Both the position numbers and the translations under genes were made by a program. Below, one piece after another: positions 6,120 through 13,884 of a stretch of 23,326 nt of DNA. Source of the stretch: JBLMYQ01 sp050260055 (lineage in GTDB: Bacteria > Bacillota > Clostridia > Acetivibrionales > UBA4821); NCBI GenBank assembly GCA_050260055.1, contig JBLNBO010000013.1, positions 1 to 23,326 on the forward strand, in the 5' to 3' direction. Numbering within the stretch: position 1 is the first letter of the stretch; each line of letters starts with the position of its first letter. The notes under the pieces are model-generated. The model was not told the origin of the DNA and ran no database searches. It worked only from the letters and a program-made list of their open reading frames with translations.

Positions 6120-7679
6120 GTGGATCCTATACAACTCGCAGCTATTATTACTGGTGTTGTTGTATTCCTTGTCACTTCAGTTATCTTCTTTTGGTTTGGC
6201 ATAGTTTATAGAAAGAAAATTGCTGAAACCAAGATTGGCAGTGCAGAAACAGAAGCGTCCAGATTGATTGAAGAAGCAAAAAAGAATGCTGAGGGCGAAA
6301 GAAGAGAAGCACTTTTACAAGCAAAAGAAGATATTCACAAGAATAGAGTGGAGCTTGACAAAGAAATCAAAGAGAGAAGAAATGAAATCCTAAGACTAGA
6401 GAGAAGATTGGTTCAGAAGGAAGAAACCTTAGATAAAAAAGTGGAAACACTTGAGCAGCGTGAAGAGGCGCTTGGTAAAAGGGATAGAGATATTCAGGCG
6501 CAATTTGAAGAAGTTGCTAAGGTTAAAAAGAATCAGTTAGAAGAGCTCGAAAGAATATCAGGATTATCGACAGAGGATGCCAAGGAGTATTTATTAAAGA
6601 ATTTAGAAGATGAAGTAAAGTATGAAGCAGCAATAATGATTAAAGATATCGAGGCAAAGGCAAAGGATGAAGCAGATACAAAAGCACGCGAGATTATTGT
6701 AGGAGCAATACAGAAATGTGCGGCAGACCATGCATCGGAAGCAACTGTATCAGTTGTACCTCTTCCGAATGATGAAATGAAAGGGAGAATAATCGGTAGA
6801 GAGGGAAGAAATATCCGTACTCTCGAAACCTTAACGGGGATAGACTTGATTATAGACGATACACCTGAAGCGGTCATTTTATCAGGGTTTGACCCAATAA
6901 GAAGAGAAGTAGCACGCTTATCTCTTGAAAAACTCATTGTAGACGGTAGGATACATCCGGCTAGAATTGAGGAAATGGTTGAAAAATCAAAAAAAGAAGT
7001 TGAGACAATTATTAAGCAAGAGGGCGAGAGGGCAACCTTTGAAACGACTGTACATGGAGTTCACCCAGAAATCATCAAACTGCTAGGTAAGTTGAAATAC
7101 AGAACCAGCTATGGGCAAAATGTGTTAAACCATTCCATAGAAGTGGCGCATCTTACAGGTATTATGGCAGCAGAGCTTGGGTTAGATGTAACACTTGCAA
7201 AGAGGGCAGGATTACTTCATGATATAGGAAAAGCTGCAGACCATGAATTAGAAGGTTCGCATGTTACTATAGGTGCTGATCTTGCAAAGAAATATAAAGA
7301 AAATGACCAGATAATCAATGCAATACTTTCACATCATGGAGACGCTGAACCAACATCTGCAGTATCTGTGCTTGTGCAGGCGGCAGATTCGATATCAGCA
7401 GCAAGGCCTGGAGCTAGAAGAGAAACACTTGAGTCATATATCAAGAGACTAGAAAAATTAGAAGAAATAGCAAACTCTTTTGCCGGAGTAGATAAATCAT
7501 TTGCAATTCAAGCAGGTAGAGAAGTAAGAATTATGGTTAAACCTGAAGATGTTACGGATGCAGATATGGTTCTTATTGCCAGGGACATAGTTAAGAAAAT
7601 AGAAGAAGAATTAGAGTATCCGGGACAAATAAAAGTAAATGTTATTAGAGAAATAAGAACTATTGAATATGCAAAATAA
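6120..7679 (+). CDS. rny: Ribonuclease Y
   Basis: RNase Y is the membrane-anchored endoribonuclease that starts bulk mRNA decay in many Firmicutes. The N-terminal transmembrane helix (LAAIITGVVVFLVTSVIFFW) is followed by a long charged coiled coil, a KH domain with GRIIGREGRNIR (GxxG near residue 226), and an HD domain with LLHDIGK (His367-Asp368) plus HHGDAEP. The length of about 519 residues is normal. The start is uncertain. The strong AAGGAGG (6114-6120) overlaps the in-frame GTG at 6120 used here. TTG at 6105 has no ribosome site. The only codon at ideal spacing is ATA at 6129, 8 nt away. The gene has its own near-consensus promoter and ends in a hairpin terminator before ymdB. The rny-ymdB order is the same as in Bacillus. 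Confidence 0.96.
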   Translation: MDPIQLAAIITGVVVFLVTSVIFFWFGIVYRKKIAETKIGSAETEASRLIEEAKKNAEGERREALLQAKEDIHKNRVELDKEIKERRNEILRLERRLVQKEETLDKKVETLEQREEALGKRDRDIQAQFEEVAKVKKNQLEELERISGLSTEDAKEYLLKNLEDEVKYEAAIMIKDIEAKAKDEADTKAREIIVGAIQKCAADHASEATVSVVPLPNDEMKGRIIGREGRNIRTLETLTGIDLIIDDTPEAVILSGFDPIRREVARLSLEKLIVDGRIHPARIEEMVEKSKKEVETIIKQEGERATFETTVHGVHPEIIKLLGKLKYRTSYGQNVLNHSIEVAHLTGIMAAELGLDVTLAKRAGLLHDIGKAADHELEGSHVTIGADLAKKYKENDQIINAILSHHGDAEPTSAVSVLVQAADSISAARPGARRETLESYIKRLEKLEEIANSFAGVDKSFAIQAGREVRIMVKPEDVTDADMVLIARDIVKKIEEELEYPGQIKVNVIREIRTIEYAK

Positions 7680-7685
7680 ATAAAA

Positions 7686-7714
7686 GCAAAAAGCGTGGAA
7701 ACCACGCTTTTTGC
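7686..7714 (+). terminator. Intrinsic terminator after rny
   Basis: GCAAAAAGCGTGG (7686-7698) and CCACGCTTTTTGC (7702-7714) are perfect 13-bp arms around an AAA loop. The GC core is followed by five T within the stem's 3' arm. The ymdB Shine-Dalgarno begins about 13 bases later, so ymdB is probably expressed by readthrough or from an undetected promoter. Confidence 0.85.
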
Positions 7715-7739
7715 ATATTATTATAAGGGAGGAAGTAGG

Positions 7740-8531
7740 TTGAATCTTCTAACTATTGGAGATATTGTAGGAAACCCAGGAAGAAAAGTTGTAAAAGAAT
7801 TATTACCTAAAATACGTAAAGATTATAGTATCGATATGGTAATAGCAAATGGAGAAAATTCTGCCGGTGGTTTAGGAATTACATATATAGTAGCACAAGA
7901 ACTCTATTCTTACGGAGTAGATGTTATTACTATGGGCAATCATGTGTGGTCCAAAAAAGAAATTATGAGTTTTATTGATGAAGATAAAAGGATAGTAAGA
8001 CCTGCAAATTTGCCCGAGGAACTTCCTGGCAGAGGGAGTACGATTATAGAATTGTTTAATCATAAGGTCGGTATAATTAATCTTATAGGAAGAGTATTTA
8101 TGGACCCGGCTGACAGCCCTTTTAATTCCGCTTTGAAAGAAATTCAAAAAATTAATGATGAAGCAGATATTATAGTTGTAGATTTCCATGCAGAAGCAAC
8201 CTCTGAGAAGTTAGCAATGGGGTGGTTCCTAGATGGCAAAGCAACTGTCGTTTTTGGAACCCATACTCATGTACAAACAGCTGATGAGAGAATTTTACCT
8301 AATGGAACTGGGTATATTACTGATTTAGGAATGTCAGGACCATATGATTCAATTCTTGGAGTTGATAAGGACATTATATTGAAAAAATTTATAACCCTTG
8401 TTCCTGATAAGTTTGAGATTGCCAAAGGCGATGCACAGTTTAATGCAGTTGTCTTTGAAATTGATGATAAAACCAGGAAAGTTATTTCTATTAAACGTAT
8501 TCTTGAATTAAAAAAACTAAAAGAAAGTTAA
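7740..8531 (+). CDS. ymdB: YmdB-family metallophosphoesterase (2',3'-cNMP phosphodiesterase)
   Basis: The protein has 263 residues from TTG at 7740, with GGGAGG 7 nt upstream; this matches the length of Bacillus YmdB (about 264). An upstream in-frame GTG at 7695 lies inside the rny terminator and is rejected. All dinuclear metal ligands known for the family are at matching positions: D8 (GDIVG), E39 and N40 (NGEN), N67 and H68 (GNHVW), H150 (DFHAE), H175 and H177 (GTHTHVQT). In Bacillus subtilis this enzyme hydrolyses cyclic nucleotides and influences the choice between biofilm and motility and the levels of many transcripts. Adjacency to rny is conserved in Firmicutes and fits a link with RNA turnover. 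Confidence 0.93.
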   Translation: MNLLTIGDIVGNPGRKVVKELLPKIRKDYSIDMVIANGENSAGGLGITYIVAQELYSYGVDVITMGNHVWSKKEIMSFIDEDKRIVRPANLPEELPGRGSTIIELFNHKVGIINLIGRVFMDPADSPFNSALKEIQKINDEADIIVVDFHAEATSEKLAMGWFLDGKATVVFGTHTHVQTADERILPNGTGYITDLGMSGPYDSILGVDKDIILKKFITLVPDKFEIAKGDAQFNAVVFEIDDKTRKVISIKRILELKKLKES

Positions 8532-8556
8532 TATTTATATGTAATAATTAAATAGT

Positions 8557-8586
8557 CTTGATGATTTGTTCAAGAGGATTTTTTTT
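8557..8586 (+). terminator. Weak intrinsic terminator after ymdB
   Basis: TCTTGA (8557-8562) pairs with TCAAGA (8571-8576) across an 8-nt loop. A GGA spacer and seven T (8580-8586) follow. The stem is short, so termination may be partial. Confidence 0.55.
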
Positions 8587-8638
8587 ATGCGCGTAGAATT
8601 TATTATACAGTTGAAAATTTAATCTATAGAGGAGAACA

Positions 8639-9814
8639 ATGATGAATGCTCAAATAGATTTCTCACAAATAGATATAATAATAAATAAAACTGTTGAAGT
8701 TATTGATAAAAGTAAAAATGAACTTTTCAGCATAGCTGAGTTTGCTAAAAAAGAATTAAAGAAGATTGAAGATGAATTTGAAGCATCTAAAAAAAATGTT
8801 ATTGATTTATCCGTACTTGTAAAATCAATTGAAGATGAGCTTATCAGCAGTAAGAAAAAGCTCTTGGTTTCAAACAAATATTATGAAAAATATTCTGAAG
8901 AAGAAAAAAAAGAAATATATGAAAAGACAAATAATTTAAGAATTGAATTAGCTGTCAAACGTGAAACGGAACAGATGGCCATTCAAAAGAGAAATGACCT
9001 TGAACTGAGGGTAAGAGATGCGGCTAAGATGGTTGAAAAAACTGATAAACTTCTTTCTGCAGTTGGTTCTGCAATGGGTATGCTTACCGGAGATTTGCAA
9101 TCCGTAAGCGGTCAGCTTGGCGAAATCCAGCAAAGGCAAGGCTTAGGAATCAAGATTATAAATGCGCAGGAAGAGGAGAGACAGCGTATTGCACGCGAAA
9201 TTCATGATGGGCCTGCACAATCTATGTCTAATGTTGTATTAAAGGCGGAGATTTGTGAAAAACTTATGGAAAATGATGTTGAAGCTTCCAAAATTGAACT
9301 TAAAGACCTTAAAGCTGTAGTTAAAGACAGTTTACAGGATGTAAGAAGAATAATATATAACCTTAGGCCAATGTCACTTGACGACTTAGGTTTAATACCA
9401 ACCGTACAGAGATATATAAATACTTATATCGAACAGACCGGAATTCCTGTAATACTCAGAGCGAGGGGGAACTATGAGGATGTAAAAGCGGTAGTTTCTC
9501 TAACCATCTTTAGGATTATGCAGGAGGCGCTTAGTAATATTAAAAAATATTCAAACGCAAAAAAGGTATCTATAAATGTAGAGAATATAAATAATTTCAT
9601 TGTTTTTTCGATATCTGATGATGGGGTTGGATTTGATGTGAATGAGGTTAAAAAGAAACACTTTAATGTAGACAGCGGCTTTGGATTGTTTAGTATGAGA
9701 GAAAGAGTTCAGCTTCTTCAAGGGGAGTTTGAATTAAATTCAGAAGTTGGTAAAGGTACAAAAATTACGGTCAAAGTACCAATAAATATAGAAGAGGAGA
9801 ACCTAAATGGATAA
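8639..9814 (+). CDS. degS: DegS-like cytosolic sensor histidine kinase
   Basis: This two-component kinase of the HPK7/HisKA_3 class has 391 residues and no transmembrane segment. Residues about 15-165 are a long helical, coiled-coil sensor region as in DegS. The dimerisation helix carries the phospho-acceptor His189 in EERQRIAREIHDGPAQS. The ATPase domain has FRIMQEALSNIKKYS (N-box), SDDGVGFD (G1) and GFGLFSMRERV (G2). The start is the first of two consecutive ATG codons (8639 and 8642). GGAG at 8631-8634 fits the second ATG slightly better; the difference is one residue. The last 8 bases overlap the regulator gene, so the pair is translationally coupled. The input signal is unknown; a cytosolic cue is implied by the lack of membrane segments. 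Confidence 0.88.
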   Translation: MMNAQIDFSQIDIIINKTVEVIDKSKNELFSIAEFAKKELKKIEDEFEASKKNVIDLSVLVKSIEDELISSKKKLLVSNKYYEKYSEEEKKEIYEKTNNLRIELAVKRETEQMAIQKRNDLELRVRDAAKMVEKTDKLLSAVGSAMGMLTGDLQSVSGQLGEIQQRQGLGIKIINAQEEERQRIAREIHDGPAQSMSNVVLKAEICEKLMENDVEASKIELKDLKAVVKDSLQDVRRIIYNLRPMSLDDLGLIPTVQRYINTYIEQTGIPVILRARGNYEDVKAVVSLTIFRIMQEALSNIKKYSNAKKVSINVENINNFIVFSISDDGVGFDVNEVKKKHFNVDSGFGLFSMRERVQLLQGEFELNSEVGKGTKITVKVPINIEEENLNG

Positions 9815-10463
9815 AATATCGGTTCTTATTGCAGATGACCATTCTTTGATGAGACAAGGCTTAAAACAGATAATTGAGCTTGAACAGGATTTGCATGTTG
9901 TCGGACAGGCTACCAATGGGCAAGAAGCAGTTGAGATGGCTAGGAGTCTCAAACCTGATGTAATACTTATGGATATAAATATGCCTGTCTTAAACGGGCT
10001 CCAAGCAATCAAAGAAATAAGAGATGCAGGCATGGATTCAAAAATTGTTGTTTTGACAATACATGAAGATAGAGAATACTTATTTAAGACACTGCAATTC
10101 GGTGCAAATGCTTATGTTTTGAAAGACGCAGAATCAAACATATTAATTACAGCAATCAGGACTGTTTACAATGGGCAGAACTATATTCAGCATAACATGA
10201 CCAGCGAGCTTGTGAAAGAATTCAATAGAATCACAAAAAATGAAAAGCAGAGAAACTCTGAAAATAGTCTGACTCAAAGAGAGATTGAGGTTCTAGAGTT
10301 AATTGCAGAAGGAATGCTTAATAAAAATATAGCTAAAAAGCTTTTTATTAGTGAAAAGACTGTTAAAAATCATGTTTCAAACATATTTAAGAAATTGAAT
10401 GTAACTGACAGAACTCAAGCAGCAATATATGCACTTAAGAACAATATAAAAAAAGAAGAATAA
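9807..10463 (+). CDS. degU: DegU-like NarL/LuxR-family response regulator
   Basis: The protein has 218 residues. The receiver domain (1-120) has the acidic pocket D10-D11, the phospho-acceptor D56 in LMDINMP, T84 in VVLTIHED and K106 in YVLKDA. The C-terminal LuxR-type helix-turn-helix (about 153-210) contains LTQREIEVLELIAEGMLNKN and SEKTVKNHVSNIFKKL. It should bind DNA when phosphorylated by the kinase encoded just upstream, whose gene overlaps it by 8 bases. In Bacillus, DegU controls exoenzymes, motility and multicellular behaviour; the regulon here is unknown. A strong terminator follows at 10505-10530. Shine-Dalgarno GAGGAG lies within the kinase gene. Confidence 0.9.
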   Translation: MDKISVLIADDHSLMRQGLKQIIELEQDLHVVGQATNGQEAVEMARSLKPDVILMDINMPVLNGLQAIKEIRDAGMDSKIVVLTIHEDREYLFKTLQFGANAYVLKDAESNILITAIRTVYNGQNYIQHNMTSELVKEFNRITKNEKQRNSENSLTQREIEVLELIAEGMLNKNIAKKLFISEKTVKNHVSNIFKKLNVTDRTQAAIYALKNNIKKEE

Positions 10464-10504
10464 AGAGGTTATGATTATATATAAATGTAGTAGATTTAAA
10501 GATT

Positions 10505-10530
10505 AGAGCCTGAATATCAGGCTCTTTTTT
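10505..10530 (+). terminator. Intrinsic terminator of the degS-degU operon
   Basis: AGAGCCTGA (10505-10513), loop ATA, and TCAGGCTCT (10517-10525) form a perfect 9-bp stem followed by five T. Confidence 0.93.
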
Positions 10531-10608
10531 AGTGAATAATAAAAATTAATAAAAACTCATCCTTCTGCATAACATTTATTGAATAAGTATGTATACAGGG
10601 GGGTCTTT

Positions 10609-11844
10609 ATGAGAAAAAGAAGCTGTATTTTGGCTTGGATGATTAGTCTTGTTTTGATAATAAATACTTTTAGTATGATTTCATTTGCGCAGATTTATGA
10701 GGAAGAAACAGGAGTTTTTGAGGATGAAGGTACCTCAATACAAACAATCAAGAGTGAGGATGAACCAAAATCTATTTTCGATCTGCAGTCAAAATCTGTT
10801 GTTTTAATGGATTCTTCGACCGGTCAAGTGATATTTAATAAGAACCCTCATGAGAAACTGCCGCCAGCAAGCGTAACAAAGATAATGTCTTTACTATTAA
10901 TTATGGAAGCCATAGATTCCGGGAGAACCAAAATTAGTGAAAATGTATCTTGCAGTGAATATGCAGCTGGTATGGGAGGATCGCAGATATATTTGGAGCC
11001 GGGAGAGCAAATGAGTGTAGAAGAGCTTCTCAAATCAATCTGTGTTGCTTCTGCAAATGATGCAACTGTTGCTTTAGCTGAACATATTTATGGAAGTGAA
11101 GAAAACTTTGTAAGACTAATGAACGAAAAAGCAAAAGAACTTGGAATGAGGGATACAAATTTTGTTAATACAACCGGGTTGGATGCAGACAATCATCTTA
11201 CAAGTGCATATGATATAGCTCTGATGTCGAGAGAATTGATCAATAAGCATCCAGCAGTTCATAAGTATATGAGTATATGGATGGATACAGTGAGAAACGG
11301 GGAATTTGGTCTTGCAAATACAAATAAGTTGGTGAGATTTTATAGAGGATGTGACGGAATTAAAACAGGGTCAACTTCTAAAGCTTTGTTTTGTGTTTCG
11401 GAAACAGCAGTACGTAATGGATTAAGATTAATCACAGTAATAATGGCTGCACCTTCTAGTAAGGTTAGATTCGCTGAAGCTTCAAAACTTCTGGATCATG
11501 GGTTTGCAAATTATAGTTCAGTGATAGTGGGGAAAAAAGGAGATGTATATGGAACTATTAAGGTCGCAAAAGGTTTGGAAAGCGAACTTGACTGTGTTGT
11601 ACCTGAAGACATAAAGCTATTGGTAAAGAAGGGCGAAGAAAGAAATGCTGAAAGGATTGTATCTCTAAATGGAACAATTAAAGCCCCGGTGAAAAAAGGG
11701 CAAAAGATTGGAGAAATAGTACTAAAAGTAAAAGGAAATAAAATCGGAAAGATTGACTTGGTTGCATACAAATCAATTGAAAAGGTGAACTGTTTTAATA
11801 TATATTCAGCAATGCTCATGAAATGGTATTTTATTGGAAGATAA
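10609..11844 (+). CDS. dacF: D-alanyl-D-alanine carboxypeptidase (PBP5/DacF family)
   Basis: This secreted low-molecular-weight penicillin-binding protein trims the terminal D-Ala from peptidoglycan stem peptides. The start is ATG at 10609, with the purine-rich AGGGGGG 5-6 nt upstream; an in-frame start at 10579 has no ribosome site and would bury the signal peptide. The signal peptide spans residues 1-27 (MRKR, hydrophobic core, SFA before Gln28). All serine-peptidase motifs are present: SxxK as S88-VT-K91 in PPASVTKIM, SxN as S148-A-N150, and KTG at 252-254 in DGIKTGST. A PBP5-like C-terminal beta domain follows (about 300-395), ending in a hydrophobic stretch (FNIYSAMLMKWYFIG) that may act as a membrane anchor. 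The length of 411 is normal. It stands alone between two hairpins. DacF in Bacillus is sporulation-linked; here that is not shown. Confidence 0.92.
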   Translation: MRKRSCILAWMISLVLIINTFSMISFAQIYEEETGVFEDEGTSIQTIKSEDEPKSIFDLQSKSVVLMDSSTGQVIFNKNPHEKLPPASVTKIMSLLLIMEAIDSGRTKISENVSCSEYAAGMGGSQIYLEPGEQMSVEELLKSICVASANDATVALAEHIYGSEENFVRLMNEKAKELGMRDTNFVNTTGLDADNHLTSAYDIALMSRELINKHPAVHKYMSIWMDTVRNGEFGLANTNKLVRFYRGCDGIKTGSTSKALFCVSETAVRNGLRLITVIMAAPSSKVRFAEASKLLDHGFANYSSVIVGKKGDVYGTIKVAKGLESELDCVVPEDIKLLVKKGEERNAERIVSLNGTIKAPVKKGQKIGEIVLKVKGNKIGKIDLVAYKSIEKVNCFNIYSAMLMKWYFIGR

Positions 11845-11868
11845 TAAGAATTTATTCTGGTAAAGTAT

Positions 11869-11906
11869 AAAGAGTATAAAGAGCTGTTTTGCTCTTTATA
11901 CTCTTT
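11869..11906 (+). terminator. Hairpin after dacF, probable terminator
   Basis: AAAGAGTATAAAGAGC (11869-11884) and GCTCTTTATACTCTTT (11891-11906) are perfect 16-bp arms around TGTTTT. There is no long T run beyond the CTCTTT of the arm, so terminator strength is uncertain. The 3' arm also contains the candidate -35 box of the next operon. Confidence 0.65.
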
Positions 11907-11922
11907 GATTATATGATATAAT
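11895..11922 (+). promoter_or_regulatory. Putative promoter of the flavin reductase-rubredoxin-fprA operon
   Basis: TTTATA (11895-11900, 4 of 6), a 16-nt spacer and a perfect TATAAT (11917-11922) precede the ATG at 11944 by about 20 bases. The transcript leader would be very short, just holding the Shine-Dalgarno CGGAGG. The -35 lies in the 3' arm of the dacF hairpin. Confidence 0.5.
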
Positions 11923-11943
11923 TTAGAAAAAACGGAGGCTTTT

Positions 11944-12453
11944 ATGAATACAAAAGTACTGCATAAAATTAGTTATGGAATGTACATTGTAAGTTCAGAA
12001 ATGGATGGTAAATTTAATGGACAGGTAGCTAATACGGTTATACAGATATCCTCTGAGCCGGCGACAATTGCAGTTAGCATAAATAAACAAAATCTTACAC
12101 ATGAGTATATATCTAATAGCAAAAAATTCTCCATATCAATTCTATCTGAAGAAACTCCGATGACATTCTTTGGCACATTTGGTTTTAAGTCAGGAAGAGA
12201 TATTGACAAATTTAAAGAAATAAACTATAAAATTGGACAAACAGGTATTCCTATAGTATTGGATTATTCTATTGGTTATATTGAAACCGAGTTAATAAAT
12301 AAAATTGATGTAGAAACTCATACTATATTTATAGGAAAGATTATTGATGCAGAAGTAACCGGAGAAGAAAATCCAATGACCTATGACTTTTATCACAAAG
12401 TTAGAAAAGGATTGGCACCAAAAGCAGCGCCAACTTATATAAAACCAGTTTAA
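11944..12453 (+). CDS. Flavin reductase domain protein (Hrb N-domain type)
   Basis: The 169-residue protein is of the FMN-binding flavin-reductase (split-barrel) family. KISYGMYIVSS, GQVANTVIQISSEPATIAVSINKQNLTHEYI and FSISILSEE are the typical N-terminal pattern. In acetogens such as Moorella this domain is fused to rubredoxin as high-molecular-weight rubredoxin (Hrb), which passes electrons from NADH to the flavodiiron protein FprA. Here the same three modules are separate adjacent genes: this one, rubredoxin at 12525 and FprA at 12686. The inferred role is NADH:rubredoxin reductase of an O2/NO-scavenging chain in the cytosol. Shine-Dalgarno CGGAGG is 6 nt before the ATG. Electron donor and order are inferred from the family, not shown here. 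Confidence 0.82.
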   Translation: MNTKVLHKISYGMYIVSSEMDGKFNGQVANTVIQISSEPATIAVSINKQNLTHEYISNSKKFSISILSEETPMTFFGTFGFKSGRDIDKFKEINYKIGQTGIPIVLDYSIGYIETELINKIDVETHTIFIGKIIDAEVTGEENPMTYDFYHKVRKGLAPKAAPTYIKPV

Positions 12454-12524
12454 GGATTAGATAATGCAAAGTGTAAAATGTAAAGCTGAAAAGCAAATAT
12501 AATAAAAATGAAAGGATGAGCTGA

Positions 12525-12686
12525 ATGAAAAAATACGTATGTACAATTTGCGGATATGTTTATGACCCGGCAGTTGGAGACCCGGATGGAGGGATAGCTC
12601 CTGGTACTGATTTTAAAGACATTCCCGATAATTGGGTTTGCCCTATATGTGGAGCAGCTAAAAGTGATTTTGAGGAGGAACTTTAA
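12525..12686 (+). CDS. rd: Rubredoxin
   Basis: This is a 53-residue protein. Two CxxCG knuckles, VCTICGYVYDP (C6, C9) and VCPICGAAKSDFE (C39, C42), bind one Fe in a Cys4 site. The connecting segment has the classic GDPDGGIAPGTDF and DIPDNW. Length and motifs are exactly those of clostridial rubredoxin. Its stop overlaps the fprA start (TAATG), so the two are translationally coupled and the physiological acceptor is very likely FprA. Shine-Dalgarno AAAGGATG lies about 8 nt upstream. Confidence 0.97.
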   Translation: MKKYVCTICGYVYDPAVGDPDGGIAPGTDFKDIPDNWVCPICGAAKSDFEEEL

Positions 12687-13846
12687 TGCAGGCTGTCAAA
12701 CTTGCTGATAATATTTATTGGGTAGGAGCGATTGACTGGGACCTGAGAGATTTTCATGGGTATACAACTCAAAGAGGTTCTACTTATAACGCTTATCTAG
12801 TTATTGATGAAAAGATTACTTTAATAGATACGGTTAAATATTATTTGGTTGATGAAATGCTGCAAAGAATTTCAAGTGTCATTGACCCTTCAAAGATTGA
12901 TTATATTATTTCTAATCATGTTGAAATGGATCATTCTGGTGGGCTTCCAAGAATTATGGAAATTGCAAAAGATGCTGTTATATATACCTCTCCAAATGGC
13001 GAAAAAGGATTAAAAGCCCATTATAAAAAGGATTGGAATTTCAAAGTTGTAAAGACTGGAGACGCAATTAGTTTGGGAAAAAGGACTATTGATTTTGTGC
13101 TAACCCCGATGGTTCATTGGCCAGATAATATGGTTTCATGGATGAAAGAAGAAAATATTCTTTTTTCAAACGATGCATTTGGACAGCACATTGCAGCACA
13201 TGAAAGATTTGATGATGAGATTCCGTTTGACATAGTTATTGAGGAAGCCAGAAAGTATTATGCCAATATTGTTTTGCCATATAGTATGCAGGTTCAGAAG
13301 GCATTAGAGGCTGTTGCAACTCTAGATATCGGAATGATTGCGCCTAGTCACGGAATGATTTGGAGAAGCCATATTAGTGATATTATTGCTGAATATAAAA
13401 AATGGTCATCTAATGAATCCGAGCAAAAGGCACTTGTTATTTATGATACTATGTGGGAATCAACCAAGAAAATTGCATTTGCTATACATGATGCATTTGA
13501 AGAAAAGGGCATATCAGTAAAAATGCTTAATCTTAGGACTAATCATTCGTCAGACATTATGACAGATTTAATTACTGCAAAATATATATGTGTGGGCTCA
13601 CCAACTTTAAACAGCGGAATGCTTCCAAGCGTTGCGTATTTTATGACGTATATGAAGGGACTTGCGCCTAAGAATAGAAAAGGGTTGGCTTTTGGATCAT
13701 ATGGTTGGGGTGGACAAAGTATAGAACAGATTGAAGAAATATTAAAGGCATGCGAGTTTGAAATAATGGAGAAGCTCAAAATTCAGTATGTTCCGGATAA
13801 GGCAATGCTGGATGAAGTTAAAGAGAGGTTAAGAAATAGTATTTAA
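12686..13846 (+). CDS. fprA: FprA-type flavodiiron protein (O2/NO reductase)
   Basis: The protein has 386 residues. The N-terminal metallo-beta-lactamase-like domain (1-245) carries a complete diiron ligand set: H78, E80, D82 and H83 in SNHVEMDHSGG, H144 in MVHWPDNM, D163 in FSNDAFGQH, and H222 in APSHGMIW. The C-terminal flavodoxin domain starts near 246 with the FMN-phosphate loop YDTMWESTKKIA, then GSPTLNSG and FGSYGWGG. The enzyme reduces O2 to water and/or NO to N2O with electrons from reduced rubredoxin, protecting the anaerobe from oxygen and nitrosative stress. It is coupled to the rubredoxin gene by a 1-base overlap, with GAGGAGG inside that gene. A terminator-like hairpin follows, located inside the opposing gene. 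Confidence 0.96.
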   Translation: MQAVKLADNIYWVGAIDWDLRDFHGYTTQRGSTYNAYLVIDEKITLIDTVKYYLVDEMLQRISSVIDPSKIDYIISNHVEMDHSGGLPRIMEIAKDAVIYTSPNGEKGLKAHYKKDWNFKVVKTGDAISLGKRTIDFVLTPMVHWPDNMVSWMKEENILFSNDAFGQHIAAHERFDDEIPFDIVIEEARKYYANIVLPYSMQVQKALEAVATLDIGMIAPSHGMIWRSHISDIIAEYKKWSSNESEQKALVIYDTMWESTKKIAFAIHDAFEEKGISVKMLNLRTNHSSDIMTDLITAKYICVGSPTLNSGMLPSVAYFMTYMKGLAPKNRKGLAFGSYGWGGQSIEQIEEILKACEFEIMEKLKIQYVPDKAMLDEVKERLRNSI

Positions 13847-13884
13847 TAGAAGGCGACATCTTAGAATTTGAGAGCGAAGTAAGC

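Noticed and set aside
10567..10596. Sporulation sigma (SigF/SigG-like) promoter before dacF: GCATA then 15 nt then GTATGTATAC
   Set aside because: The -35-like GCATA fits, but the -10 lacks the needed GG and matches poorly; too weak to annotate.
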